Below, piece after piece: positions 25,986 through 36,356 of a stretch of 64,000 nucleotides of DNA. Origin of the DNA: Camelus bactrianus (taxonomy: Eukaryota; Chordata; Mammalia; Artiodactyla; Camelidae); the NCBI RefSeq assembly GCF_048773025.1, contig NC_133541.1:152426201-152490200 (forward strand), given 5' to 3'. The position numbers and the translations under genes are program-made. Every line of letters starts with the position of its first letter. Position 1 is the first letter of the stretch. The notes under the pieces were generated by a model that made no database searches, had not been told where the DNA came from, and worked only from the letters and a program-made list of their open reading frames with translations.

Positions 25986-28694
25986 AGAAGGCATATTTAC
26001 ACATAGAAACACTTACTCAGGTGTCGCAGGATTTTCCTAATGCCACATGCGAAAATGAGGTAGTTTTCACAGAAAAATCTTCTTGGAGCGATTTATAACC
26101 AATACACATGTAATTTACACAGTTTCCCTCACCATGACGTTCCGTGTTCAGAACAGGCTTTATGTATCACAGACTCGACAAAGAATCATTACTGAGTCCT
26201 GAAAATGTGGATTAGAGAACTTTCATCCACCATACGAGGCATTTTACACCTAGAAACATTTAGTCTGTGTGCGCAGATTTTCCCTAATGTCAGATTCGAA
26301 AATCAGGCAGTTTTCACAGAAAAATACTCTTGGAGCGATTTCTACCCAATAGACATGTAATATAATTTGTTTCCCTTACCGTGACATTCGGTGTTCCGTA
26401 AATGCTACACGCATTACGGATTCGACAAACAATGGTTACTGAGCTGTGAGCATGTGGATTACCGAACTTTCATTCACCATAAAAGGAATCCTTACACATA
26501 GAATTATTTACCTTGACTTTGCAGCTTATTCTTATTGCCAGGTTAGAAAATGAGAAAGATTGTGCAGAATAATCCTCTTTCAGTGAGTTCTACACACGAG
26601 ACATATAACTTACTTTGTTTTCCAGAACGTGACATCCGTGTTCACAACACAATACAAGCATCACGGTTTCGACAAAAATTCATTACTGAGATATGAGCAT
26701 GTGTATTACAAACTTTCATTCGCCATGCATGGCATATGTATTCCTAGAAATATTTACTCAGATTTCGCAGGTTTTTCATAACGCATGTTTCAGAAATCAT
26801 GAAGTTTTTGCAGTAAAATCCTCTTGGCACGGTTTCTACCAAATAGAAATTTAATTTACACAGTTTCCCTAACCATGATATTCTGTGTTTCGAACACGCT
26901 ACATGCATGACGGATTGCACAAACATTCTTTAATGAGTTGTGAGCATGTGGAGTACCGAACTTTCATCCACCAATAAAGGCATATTGTCACCTAGAAGCA
27001 TTGACTCAGATTTCGCAGTTTTTCCTAACGCCTGTTTTGGATATGAGTAATTTTTCACAGATAAATGGTCTTATAGCGAGTTCTACCCGACAGATATGTA
27101 ATTCCCATAGCTTACCTGACCGTGTCATTCCATCTTCCAAACACATTAATTGCATCACAGTCTTGAAAAACATTCATTACTGAGTTGTGAGCATGTGGAT
27201 TACCGAAATCTCATTCACCAATAAAGGCATATGTGCACCTACAGAATTTAGTCTGATTTTGCAGCTTTTTCTAATGCCAGTTTAAAAATGAGGCAGATGG
27301 CTCAGTAAAATACACTTTGAGCTTGATGTACCCACTAGACATCTAGTTTACATAGTCTCCTCACCATGATATTCTGTGTTCCGAACACGTTACATGCATC
27401 ACGGATTCGAAAAAACATTCATTACTGAGATGTGAGCACGAGGATTAATGAACATTCATCACCAAAATGGGCATATTGACACCACAGAAATTTTACTCTT
27501 ATTTCCCAGCTTTTTCCTAACACCAGTTTTGAATTTGAGGTAGATTTCACAGAAAAATTCTCTCGGAGCGAGTTCTTCCCAATCGACATTGAATTTACAT
27601 AGTTTCCTCACCGTGATATTCCACGTTCCGAACCTGTTACATGCATCAAGGATACGACAAACATTCATTACTGAGGTGAGAACATGTGGATTACCAAAGT
27701 TTCAACCCCATACAGGGCATATTTACACCAAGAAACATTTATCCTGATTTCACAGTCTTTTCCAAAAGCCAGTTTCGGAAATGAGGCATATTTTGCAGAA
27801 TAATGCTCTTTTATCGAGTTCTACCCGATAGACATGTAATTTACATAGTTTACCTGAACGTGACATTCTGTGCTCCGAACACATTACATGCATCACGGAT
27901 TCGACAAACAGTTATTACTGATTTGTGAGCATGTGGATTACCGAGCTTTCATTCACCATTCAAGGAATATTAACACTTAGAATTATTTACTCTGAGTTCC
28001 CAGCTATTTTCTAATGCCAGTTTTGAAAAACAGGCAGTTTTCACAGAAAAATATTGTTATATCAAGTTCTATCCAACAGAAATGTAATTGACATAGATTC
28101 CCTCACCGTGTAATTCCATGTTCCGTATATGCTACATGCATCACGGATTCGAAACTTATTCACTGCTGATTTGTTTGCATGTGGATTACGGAACTTTCAT
28201 CTACTATGAAAGGCATATTTACACCGAAAAGCATTTAATCTTATTTTGCAGCATTTTCTTAACTCCAGTTTAGAAAATGAGGCATATTGCGCAGAAAATT
28301 ACTCTTTGAGTGTGTTGTATCCACTAGACATTTCATTTAAATTGTTTCAATCACCATGACTTTCCATGTTCTGAACATGATACATGCATCACGGATTCGA
28401 AAGACATTTTTAATGAGTTGTGAGCATTTTTCATGAATTACCGAACTTTCACCCACCATACAAGTCATATTTACACCTAGATATATTTATCCTCAGTTTG
28501 CAGGTTATTCATAAAGCCAGATTCCAAAATCAGGCATTTTTCTCAAAACAATCCTCTTGGAGCGAGTTCTAACCAATAGACATGTCATTTACATTTCTTC
28601 CTCCACCGTGACATTCCGTGTTATGAACACGCTACATGCAACACGGATTCGAAACAACATTCGTGACTGAGTTGTGAGCATGTGGATGACTGAA
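25972..28694 (+). repeat. HOR unit U8, 11-mer e-o (2723 bp)
   Basis: Monomer starts: e25972, f26220, g26467, h26713, i26961, j27208, k27453, l27699, m27946, n28194, o28446. It has the same composition and length as U6. The h and k monomers are closest to those of U7, as expected if U6-U7-U8 arose by amplifying an 11-mer plus 12-mer pair. Confidence 0.92.
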
Positions 28695-31600
28695 CTTTCA
28701 TCCCCATACATGGCAGAGTTACACCTAGAAAATTTTTCTCTGATTTCCCAGCTTTTTCCTAACAGCAGTTTCGAAAATGAGGTAGATATCACACAAAAAT
28801 TCTCTTGGAGCGTGTTCTACCCAATTGGCAACTAATTTACATAGTTTCCTCAGCGTGATATTCCGTGTTCAGAACACGTTACATGCATCACGGATAAGAC
28901 AAACAGGCATTACAGAGGTGAGAACATGTGGATTAACAAACTTTCAACACCCTACAGGGCATATTTACACCAAGAAAGATTTAATCTGAGTTCACAGTTT
29001 TTTCCTAATGACAGTTTTGAAAATGAGGGAGATTTCGCAGAGAAATGCCTTGCAGCGAGTTCTACCCAATAGAAATGTAATTTACATAATTCCCCTCACC
29101 GTGACATTCCGTGTTCCGAACATTCTACAAGCATCAAGGATTTCACAAGCATTCATTACTGAGATGTGACTATGTGTATTGCGATCTTTCATCCACCATG
29201 CAAGGCATATTTATACCTAGAAAGTTTTACCAGATTTCGCAGAAATTTCCTAATGTCAGTTTCAAAAATCATGAAGATTTCGCAGAAAAATTCTCTTGGG
29301 GCGAGTGCTATCAAATAGTATTTTAATTTACATAGTTTCCCTCACCATGATATTGCGTGTTCTGAGTAAGCTACATGCATGACGGATTTGACAAACATTA
29401 CTTACTGAGTTGTGAGCATGTGGATTACCGATCTTTCAACCACCATAATAGGCATATTGTCACCTAGAAGCATTTACTCAGATTTCGCAGCTTTTCCTAA
29501 AACCAGTTTCGGAAATGAGTCATATTTTGTGGAAAAATTCTCTTGTAGGGAGTTCTTCCCGATAGATATGTAATTTACATAGCTTAACTGATTGTGTCAT
29601 TCCGTCTTCCGAACACGTTAAATACAACACGGATTCGAAAAACATTCATTACTGAGTTGTGAGCATGTGGATAACAGAACTTTCAGTCACCATTCAAGGC
29701 ATATAAACACCTAGAAATATTTATTTTGAGTTCGCATATTTTTTCTATTGCCAGTATCAAAAATCAGGCAGTTTCCACAGAAATATCCTTGTGGAGGAAG
29801 TTACACACAATAGACATGTAATTTACGTAGTTGCCCTCACCGTGAATATCCGTGTTCTGAACACACTACATGCATGACGGATTCGTCAAACATTTATTTC
29901 TGAGTTGTGAACATGTGGATTACTGAACTTTCATCCACCATAGAAGGCATATTTACACATAGAAACACTTACTCTGGTGTCGCAGGATTTTCCTAATGCC
30001 ACATCCGAAAATGAGGTAGATTTCACAGAAATATCCTCTTGGAGCGATTTATAACCAATAGACATGTAATTTACACAGTTTCCCTCACCATGACGTTCCG
30101 TGTTCAGAACAGGCTTTATGTATCACAGACTCGACAAAGAATCATTACTGAGTTCTGAGAATGTGGATTACAGAACTTTCATCCACCATACAAGGCATTT
30201 TACACCTAGAAACATTTAGTCTGTGTGCGCAGATTTTCCCCAATGTCAGATTCGAAAATCAGGCAGTTTTCACAGAAAAATACTCTTGGAGCGATTTCTA
30301 CCCAATAGACATGTAATATAATTTGTTTCCCTTACCGTGACATTCGGTGTTCTGAAAATGCTACACGCATTACGGATTCGACAAACAATGGTTACTGAGC
30401 TGTGAGCATGTGGATTACCGAACTTTCATTCACCATAAAAGGAATCCTTACACATAGAATTATTTACCTTGATTTTGCAGCTTATTCTTATTGCCAGGTT
30501 AGAAAATGAGAAAGATTGTGCAGAAAAATCCTCTTTCAGTGAGTTCTACACACGAGACATATAAATTACATTGTTTTCCAGAACGTGACATCCGTGTTCC
30601 CAACACAATAGAAGCATCACGGATTCAACAAAAATTCATTACTGAGATGTGAGCATGTGTATTAAAAACTTTCATTCACCATGCATGGCATATTTATTCC
30701 TAGAAATATTTACTCAGAATTCGCAGGATTTTCATGATGCCTGTTTCAGAAAACATGAAGTTTTTGCAGTAAAATCCTCTTGGTGCGAGTTCTACCAAAT
30801 AGAAATTTAATTTACAAAGTTTCCCTAACCATGATATTCTGTGTTTCGAACACGCTACATGCATGACGGTTTGCACAAACATTCTTTAATGAGTTGTGAG
30901 CATGTGGAGTACCGAACTTTCATCAACCATAAAAGGCATATTGTCACCTAGAAGCATTGACTCAGATTTCACAGCTTTTCCTAAAGCCAGATTTGCATAT
31001 GAGGAATTTTTCACAGATAAATGGTCTTATAGCGAGTTCTACCCGACAGATATGTAATTTCCATAGCTTACCTGAACGTGTCATTGCATCTTCCAAACAC
31101 ATTAATTGCATCGCAGACTTGAAAAACATTCATTACTGAGTTGTGAGCATGTGGATTACCGAAATCTCATTCACCATTAAAGGCATATGTACACCTACAG
31201 AATTTACTCTGATTTTGCAGATTTTTCTAATGCCAGGTTAAAAATTAGGCACATGGCTCAGTAAAATACACTTTGAGCTTGATGTACCCACTAGACATCT
31301 AGTTTACATAGTCTCCTCACCATGATATTCTGTGTTCCGAACACATTACATGCATCACAGATTCGAAAAAACATTCATTACTGAGTTGTGAGCACGAGGA
31401 TTAATGAACATTCATCACCAAAATGGGCATATTGACACCACAGTAATTTTACTCTTATTTCCCAGCTTTTTCCTAACACCAGTTTTGAAATTGAGGTAGA
31501 TTTCACAGAAAAATTCTCTCGGAGCGAGTTCTTTCCAATCGACATTGAATTTACATAGTTTCCTCACCGTGATATTCCACGTTCCGAACCTGTTACATGC

Positions 31601-32649
31601 ATCAAGGATACGACAAACATTCATTACTGAGGTGAGAACATGTGGATTACCAAAGTTTCAACCCCATACAGGGCATATTTACACCAAGGAACATTTACCC
31701 TGATTTCACAGAATTTTCCAAAAGCCAGTTTCGGAAATGAGGCATATTTTGCAGAAAAATGCTCTTTTATCGAGTTCTACCCGATAGACATGTAATTTAC
31801 ATAGTTTACCTGAACGTGACATTCTGTGCTCCGAACACATTACATGCATCACGGATTCGACAAACAGTTATTACTGATTTGTGAGCATGTGGATTACCGA
31901 GCTTTCATTCACCATTCAAGGAATATTAACACTTAGAATTATTTACTCTGAGTTCCCAGCTATTTTCTAATGCCAGTTTTGAAAAACAGGCAGTTTTCAC
32001 AGAAAAACCGTCTTACATCGAGTTCTATCCAACAGAAATATAATTGACATAGATTCCCTCACCTTGTAATTCCATGTTCCGTATATGCTACATGCATCAC
32101 GGATTCGACACATATTCACTGCTGAGTTGTTAGCATGTGGATTACGGAACTTTCACCTACTATGAAAGGCATATTTACACCGAGAAGCATTTAATCTTAT
32201 TTCGCAGCATTTTCTTAACTCCAGCTTAGAAAATGAGGCATGTTGCGCAGAAAAATACTCTTTGAGTGTGTTGTATCCACTAGACCTTTCATTCAAATTG
32301 TTTCACTCACCGTGAGTTTCCATGTTCTGAACACGATACATGCATCACGGATTCGAAAAACATTTTTAATGAGTTGTGAGCATTTTTCATGAATTACCGA
32401 ACTTTCACCCACCATACAAGGCATATTTACACCTAGATATATTTATTCTCAGTTTGCAGGTTATTCATAAAGCCAGATTCCAAATTCAGGCAGTTTTCTC
32501 AAAACAATCTTCTTGGAGCGAGTTTTAACCAATAGACATGTCATTTACATTTCTTCCTCCACCGTGACATTCCGTGTTATGATCACGCTACATGCAACAC
32601 GGATTGGAAAAACATTCATGACTGAGTTGTGTGCATGTGGATTACTGAA
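28695..32649 (+). repeat. HOR unit U9, 16-mer (3955 bp), haplotype A
   Basis: Monomer starts: p28695, a28941, b29186, c29433, d29680, e29928, f30176, g30423, h30669, i30917, j31164, k31409, l31655, m31902, n32150, o32402. This is the first of the regular 16-mers. Haplotype A markers are GGATAACAGAAC and CATATAAACACC in d, TTTACGTAGTTGCC at the end of d, and CATCAACCAT in i. Confidence 0.95.
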
Positions 32650-32895
32650 CTTTCATCCCCATACATGGCAGAGTTACACCTAGAAAATTTTTCTCTGATT
32701 TCCCAGCTTTTTCCTAACAGCAGTTTCGAAAATGAGGTAGATATCCCACAAAAATTCTCTTGGAGCGTGTTCTACCCAATTGGCAACTAATTTACATAGT
32801 TTCCTCAGCGTGATATTCCGTGTTCCGAACACGTTACATGCATCACGGATACGACAAACAGGCATTACAGAGGTGAGAACATGTGGATTAACAAA
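32650..32895 (+). repeat. Monomer type p (246 bp)
   Basis: Diagnostics are CATCCCCATACATGGCAGAG, TTCTCTGATTTCCCAGC, GATATCCCACAAAAATTC, CCAATTGGCAACTAATTTAC and GGATACGACAAACAGG. It resembles type k in the GTAGAT...AATTCTC and TTTCCTCAnCGTGATATTCC parts. It holds the cleanest long dyad of the HOR, at 32819-32833. Confidence 0.9.
32819..32833 (+). other. 15-bp dyad symmetry CGTGTTC-C-GAACACG
   Basis: Seven-base arms CGTGTTC and GAACACG flank a single C, a perfect inverted repeat. The same site is intact in other p monomers, for example 3637-3651. Shorter versions with five- or six-base arms occur at the equivalent place in a, d, e, j and n. No binding protein can be named from sequence. Confidence 0.85.
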
Positions 32896-33140
32896 CTTTC
32901 AACACCCTACAGGGCATATTTACACCAAGAAACATTTACTCTGAGTTCACAATTTTTTCCTAATGACAGTTTTGCAAATGAGGGAGATTTCGCAGAGAAA
33001 TGCCTTGCAGCGAGTTCTACCCAATAGAAATGTAATTTACATAATTCCCCTCACCGTGACATTCCGTGTTCCGAACATTCTACAAGCATCAAGGATTTCA
33101 CAAGCATTCATTACTGAGATGTGACTATGTGTATTGCGAT
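32896..33140 (+). repeat. Monomer type a (245 bp)
   Basis: Diagnostics are CTTTCAACACCCTACAGGG, TTACACCAAGAAACATTTAC, CCTAATGACAGTTTTG, GAGGGAGATTTCGCAGAG, AATGCCTTGCAGCGAG, CATTCTACAAGCATCAAGG and TTTCACAAGCATTC. Its first half resembles type l (CATACAGGGCATATTTACACC). It carries both dyads, at 33030-33042 and 33067-33077. Confidence 0.9.
33030..33042 (+). other. 13-bp dyad symmetry ATGTAA-T-TTACAT
   Basis: Six-base arms flank a single T. Perfect copies of the same block occur in this unit in c (33523-33535), d (33771-33783) and l (35745-35757), and decayed versions in most other types. In a and d its centre is 36 bp from the centre of the second dyad. Confidence 0.85.
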
Positions 33141-33387
33141 CTTTCATCCACCATGCAAGGCATATTTATACCTAGAAAGTTTTACCAGATTTTGCAGAAA
33201 TTTCCTAATGTCAGTTTCAAAAATCATGAAGATTTCGCAGAAAAATTCTCTTGGGGCGAGTGCTATCAAATAGTATTTTAATTTACATAGTTTCCCTCAC
33301 CATGATATTGCGTGTTCTGAGTAAGCTACATGCATGACGGATTTGACAAACATTACTTACTGAGTTGTGAGCATGTGGATTACCGAT
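33141..33387 (+). repeat. Monomer type b (247 bp)
   Basis: Diagnostics are GTGTATTGCGATCTTTC, CATGCAAGGCATATTTATAC, GAAAGTTTTACCAG, AAAAATCATGAAGATTTCGC, GGGGCGAGTGCTATC, GTTCTGAGTAAGCTACATG and CATTACTTACTGAG. It resembles type h (ATCATGAAG, GCATGACGGATT). In most b copies the block AGATTTCGCAGAAA occurs twice, 43 bp apart; here the first copy is mutated to GATTTTGCAG. Confidence 0.9.
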
Positions 33388-33634
33388 CTTTCAACCACCA
33401 TAATAGGCATATTGTCACCTAGAAGCATTTACTCAGATTTCGCAGCTTTTCCTAAAACCAGTTTCGGAAATGAGTCATATTTTGTGGAAAAATTCTCTTG
33501 TAGGGAGTTCTTCCCGATAGATATGTAATTTACATAGCTTAACTGATTGTGTCATTCCGTCTTCCGAACACGTTAAATACAACACGGATTCGAAAAACAT
33601 TCATTACTGAGTTGTGAGCATGTGGATAACCGAA
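33388..33634 (+). repeat. Monomer type c (247 bp)
   Basis: Diagnostics are CCATAATAGGCATATTGTC, CCTAGAAGCATTTACTCAG, TAAAACCAGTTTCGGAAATG, CTTGTAGGGAGTTCTTCCC, CATAGCTTAACTGATTGTG, TCCGTCTTCCGAACACG and TAAATACAACACGG. It is the closest paralogue of type i (same CACCTAGAAGCATT...CTCAGATTTCGCAGC block). Its GGAAATGAG...TTTTG part is shared with l. A perfect dyad lies at 33523-33535. Confidence 0.9.
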
Positions 33635-33882
33635 CTTTCAGTCACCATTCAAGGCATATAATCACCTAGAAATATTTATTTTGAGTTCGCATATTTTTTC
33701 TATTGCCAGTATCAAAAATCAGGCAGTTTCCACAGAAATATCCTTGTGGAGGAAGTTATACACAATAGACATGTAATTTACATAGTTGCCCTCACCGTGA
33801 ATATCCGTGTTCTGAACACACTACATGCATGATGGATTCGTCAAACATTTATTTCTGAGTTGTGAACATGTGGATTACTGAA
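33635..33882 (+). repeat. Monomer type d (248 bp)
   Basis: Diagnostics are CTTTCAGTCACCATTCAAGG, CATATAATCACC or CATATAAACACC, TATTTATTTTGAGTTCGCAT, CAGTATCAAAAATCAGGCAG, CTTGTGGAGGAAGTTATAC, TGAATATCCGTGTTCTG and ATTCGTCAAACATTTATTTC. It carries both dyads (33771-33783 and 33807-33819). It also holds the best markers for haplotypes A and B. Confidence 0.9.
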
Positions 33883-34130
33883 CTTTCATCCACCATAGAA
33901 GGCATATTTACACATAGAAACACTTACTCTGGTGTCGCAGGATTTTCCTAATGCCACATGCGAAAATGAGGTAGATTTCACAGAAAAATCCTCTTGGAGC
34001 GATTTATAACCAATAGACATGTAATTTACACAGTTTCCCTCACCATGACGTTCCGTGTTCAGAACAGGCTTTATGTATCACAGACTCGACAAAGAATCAT
34101 TACTGAGTTCTGAGAATGTGGATTACAGAA
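33883..34130 (+). repeat. Monomer type e (248 bp)
   Basis: Diagnostics are CATCCACCATAGAAGG, CACATAGAAACACTTACTC, GGTGTCGCAGGATTTTCC, GCCACATGCGAAAATGAGG, GGAGCGATTTATAACC, GTTCAGAACAGGCTTTATG, ATCACAGACTCGACAAAG and AGTTCTGAGAATGTGG. It is where the 11-mer units restart after o. Confidence 0.9.
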
Positions 34131-34377
34131 CTTTCATCCACCATACAAGGCATTTTACACCTAGAAACATTTAGTCTGTGTGCGCAGATTTTCCCTAATG
34201 TCAGATTCGAAAATCAGGCAGTTTTCACAGAAAAATACTCTTGGAGCGATTTCTACCCAATAGACATGTAATATAATTTGTTTCCCTTACCGTGACATTC
34301 GGTGTTCCGAAAATGCTACACGCATTACGGATTCGACAAACAATGGTTACTGAGCTGTGAGCATGTGGATTACCGAA
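34131..34377 (+). repeat. Monomer type f (247 bp)
   Basis: Diagnostics are CATACAAGGCATTTTACACC, TTAGTCTGTGTGCGCAG, CCCTAATGTCAGATTCG, AATCAGGCAGTTTTCACAG, ATGTAATATAATTTG, CATTCGGTGTTCC, GCTACACGCATTACGG and AACAATGGTTACTGAGC. The AATCAGGCAG block is shared with d, m and o. It is the last monomer of the segment subject to loss (p to f). Confidence 0.9.
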
Positions 34378-34623
34378 CTTTCATTCACCATAAAAGGAAT
34401 CCTTACACATAGAATTATTTCGCTTGATTTTGCAGCTTATTCTTATTGCCAGGTTAGAAAATGAGAAAGATTGTGCAGAAAAATCCTCTTTCAGTGAGTT
34501 CTACACACGAGACATATAAATTACATTGTTTTCCAGAACGTGACATCCGTGTTCCCAACACAATACAAGCATCACGGATTCGACAAAAATTCATTACTGA
34601 GATGTGAGCATGTGTATTAAAAA
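34378..34623 (+). repeat. Monomer type g (246 bp)
   Basis: Diagnostics are CATAAAAGGAATCCTTACAC, TAGAATTATTT, GCTTATTCTTATTGCCAGG, TTAGAAAATGAGAAAGATTG, CTCTTTCAGTGAGTTC, CACACGAGACATATAAATTA, GTTTTCCAGAACGTGAC and CCAACACAATACAAGC. Its GGAAT...TAGAATTATTT part resembles m. It is present in every unit of the window. Confidence 0.9.
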
Positions 34624-34871
34624 CTTTCATTCACCATGCATGGCATATTTATTCCTAGAAATATTTACTCAGAATTCGCAGGATTTTCATGATGCCTGTT
34701 TCAGAAATCATGAAGTTTTTGCAGTAAAATCCTCTTGGTGCGAGTTCTACCAAATAGAAATTTAATTTACACAGTTTCCCTAACCATGATATTCTGTGTT
34801 TCGAACACGCTACATGCATGACGGATTGCACAAACATTCTTTAATGAGTTGTGAGCATGTGGAGTACCGAA
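34624..34871 (+). repeat. Monomer type h (248 bp)
   Basis: Diagnostics are CACCATGCATGGCATATTTA, TTCCTAGAAATATTTACTC, GGATTTTCATGATGCCTG, AAATCATGAAGTTTTTGCAG, CCAAATAGAAATTTAATTTA, TGTGTTTCGAACACGC and GACGGATTGCACAAAC. It is paralogous to b. A 60-codon open frame on the minus strand recurs here in almost every unit and is not regarded as a gene. Confidence 0.9.
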
Positions 34872-35118
34872 CTTTCATCCACCATAAAAGGCATATTGTC
34901 ACCTAGAAGCATTGACTCAGATTTCGCAGCTTTTCCTAAAGCCAGTTTTGGATATGAGGAATTTTTCACAGATAAATGGTCTTATAGCGAGTTCTAGCCG
35001 ACAGATATGTAATTTCCATAGCTTACCTGACCGTGTCATTCCATCTTCCAAACACATTAATTGCATCACAGACTTGAAAAACATTCATTACTGAGTTGTG
35101 AGCATGTGGATTACCGAA
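34872..35118 (+). repeat. Monomer type i (247 bp)
   Basis: Diagnostics are GTGGAGTACCGAAC just upstream, CCATAAAAGGCATATTGTC, GAAGCATTGACTCAG, TTTTGGATATGAGG, CACAGATAAATGGTCTTATA, CCGACAGATATGTAATTTCC, CATAGCTTACCTGACC and CACATTAATTGCATCACAG. It is paralogous to c. A recurrent 60-codon plus-strand open frame lies here and is not regarded as a gene. Confidence 0.9.
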
Positions 35119-35363
35119 ATCTCATTCACCATTAAAGGCATATGTGCACCTACAGAATTTACTCTGATTTTGCAGATTTTTCTAATGCCAGTTTAAAAAT
35201 GAGGCAGATGGCTCAGTAAAATACACTTTGAGATTGATGTACCCACTAGACTTCTAGTTTACATAGTCTCCTCACCATGATATTCTGTGTTCTGAACACA
35301 TTACATGCATCACAGATTCGAGAAAACATTCATTACTGAGTTGTGAGCACGAGGATTAATGAA
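35119..35363 (+). repeat. Monomer type j (245 bp)
   Basis: Diagnostics are AAATCTCATTCACCATTAAA, CATATGTGCACCTACAG, CCAGTTTAAAAATGAGGCAG, ATGGCTCAGTAAAATACAC, TTGATGTACCCACTAGAC and ACATAGTCTCCTCACC. A 13-bp dyad with central T is at 35287-35299. In U0 this type is fused to k. Confidence 0.9.
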
Positions 35364-35609
35364 CATTCATCACCAAAATGGTCATATTGACACCGCAGAA
35401 ATTTTACTCTTATTTCCCAGCTTTTTCCTAACACCAGTTTTGAAATTGAGGTAGATATCACAGAAAAATTCTCTCGGAGCGAGTTCTTCTCAATCGACAT
35501 TGAATTTACATAGTTTCCTCACCGTGATATTCCACGTTCCGAACTTGTTACATGCATCAAGGATACGACAAACATTCATTACTGAGGTGAGAACATGTGG
35601 ATTACCAAA
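35364..35609 (+). repeat. Monomer type k (246 bp)
   Basis: Diagnostics are GAGCACGAGGATTAATGAAC just upstream, CATTCATCACCAAAATGG, CATATTGACACC, TTTACTCTTATTTCCCAGC, CTCTCGGAGCGAG, CAATCGACATTGAATTTAC, ATATTCCACGTTCCGAAC, ATGCATCAAGGATACGAC and GAGGTGAGAACATGTGG. It resembles p, as the following l resembles a. Confidence 0.9.
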
Positions 35610-35856
35610 GTTTCAACCCCATACAGGGCATATTTACACCAAGGAACATTTACCCTGATTTCACAGAATTTTCCAAAAGCCAGTTTCGGAAATGAGGCAT
35701 ATTTTGCAGAAAAATGCTCTTTTATCGAGTTCTACCCGATAGACATGTAATTTACATAGTTTACCTGAACGTGACATTCTGTGCTCCGAACACATTACAT
35801 GCATCACGGATTCGACAAACAGTTATTACTGATTTGTGAGCATGTGGATTACCGAG
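35610..35856 (+). repeat. Monomer type l (247 bp)
   Basis: Diagnostics are ACCAAAGTTTCAACCCC, ATACAGGGCATATTTACACC, AAGGAACATTTACCCTG, TTTTCCAAAAGCCAG, TTTCGGAAATGAGGCATA, GCTCTTTTATCGAG and GACATTCTGTGCTCCG. It reads as a mosaic: the first third is like a, the middle like c. A perfect ATGTAA-T-TTACAT dyad lies at 35745-35757. Confidence 0.9.
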
Positions 35857-36104
35857 CTTTCATTCACCATTCAAGGAATATTAACACTTAGAATTATTTA
35901 CTCTGAGTTCCCAGCTATTTTCTAATGCCTGTTTTGAAAAACAGGCAGTTTTCACAGAAAAACCGTCTTACATCGAGTTCTATCCAACAGAAATGTAATT
36001 GACATAGATTCCCTCACCGTGTAATTCCATGTTCCGTATATGCTACATGCATCACGGATTCGACACATATTCACTGCTGAGTTGTTAGCATGTGGATTAC
36101 GGAA
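35857..36104 (+). repeat. Monomer type m (248 bp)
   Basis: Diagnostics are ACCGAGCTTTCATTCACC, CAAGGAATATTAACACTTAG, GAGTTCCCAGCTATTTTC, TTTTGAAAAACAGGCAG, CCGTCTTACATCGAG, AATTGACATAGATTCCC, TGTAATTCCATGTTCCGTAT and GACACATATTCACTGC. Both dyads are lost, since the second reads GTTCCGTATATG. Confidence 0.9.
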
Positions 36105-36356
36105 CTTTCACCTACTATGAAAGGCATATTTACACCGAGAAGCATTTAATCTTATTTCGCAGCATTTTCTTAACTCCAGTTTAGAAAATGAGGCATGTTG
36201 CGCAGAAAAATACTCTTTGAGTGTGTTGTATCCACTAGACCTTTCATTCAAATTGTTTCACTCACCGTGACTTTCCATGTTCTGAACATGATACATGCAT
36301 CACGGATTTGAAAAACATTTTTAATGAGTTGTGAGCATTTTTCATGAATTACCGAA
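36105..36356 (+). repeat. Monomer type n (252 bp, longest)
   Basis: Diagnostics are TTACGGAACTTTCACCTAC, ACACCGAGAAGCATTTAATC, TTTTCTTAACTCCAG, TTAGAAAATGAGGCATGTTG, CTCTTTGAGTGTGTTG, TTGTTTCACTCACC and GTTCTGAACATGATACATG. The extra length is at its end: GAGCATTTTTCATGAATTACC stands where other types have GAGCATGTGGATTACC, a net gain of 5 bp present in every unit. Confidence 0.9.

Noticed and set aside
32819-32833. Steroid-receptor response element (GAACAnnnTGTTC type)
   Set aside because: The half-sites are in the opposite order (TGTTC then GAACA) with a 1-bp centre, so the geometry does not fit that element.
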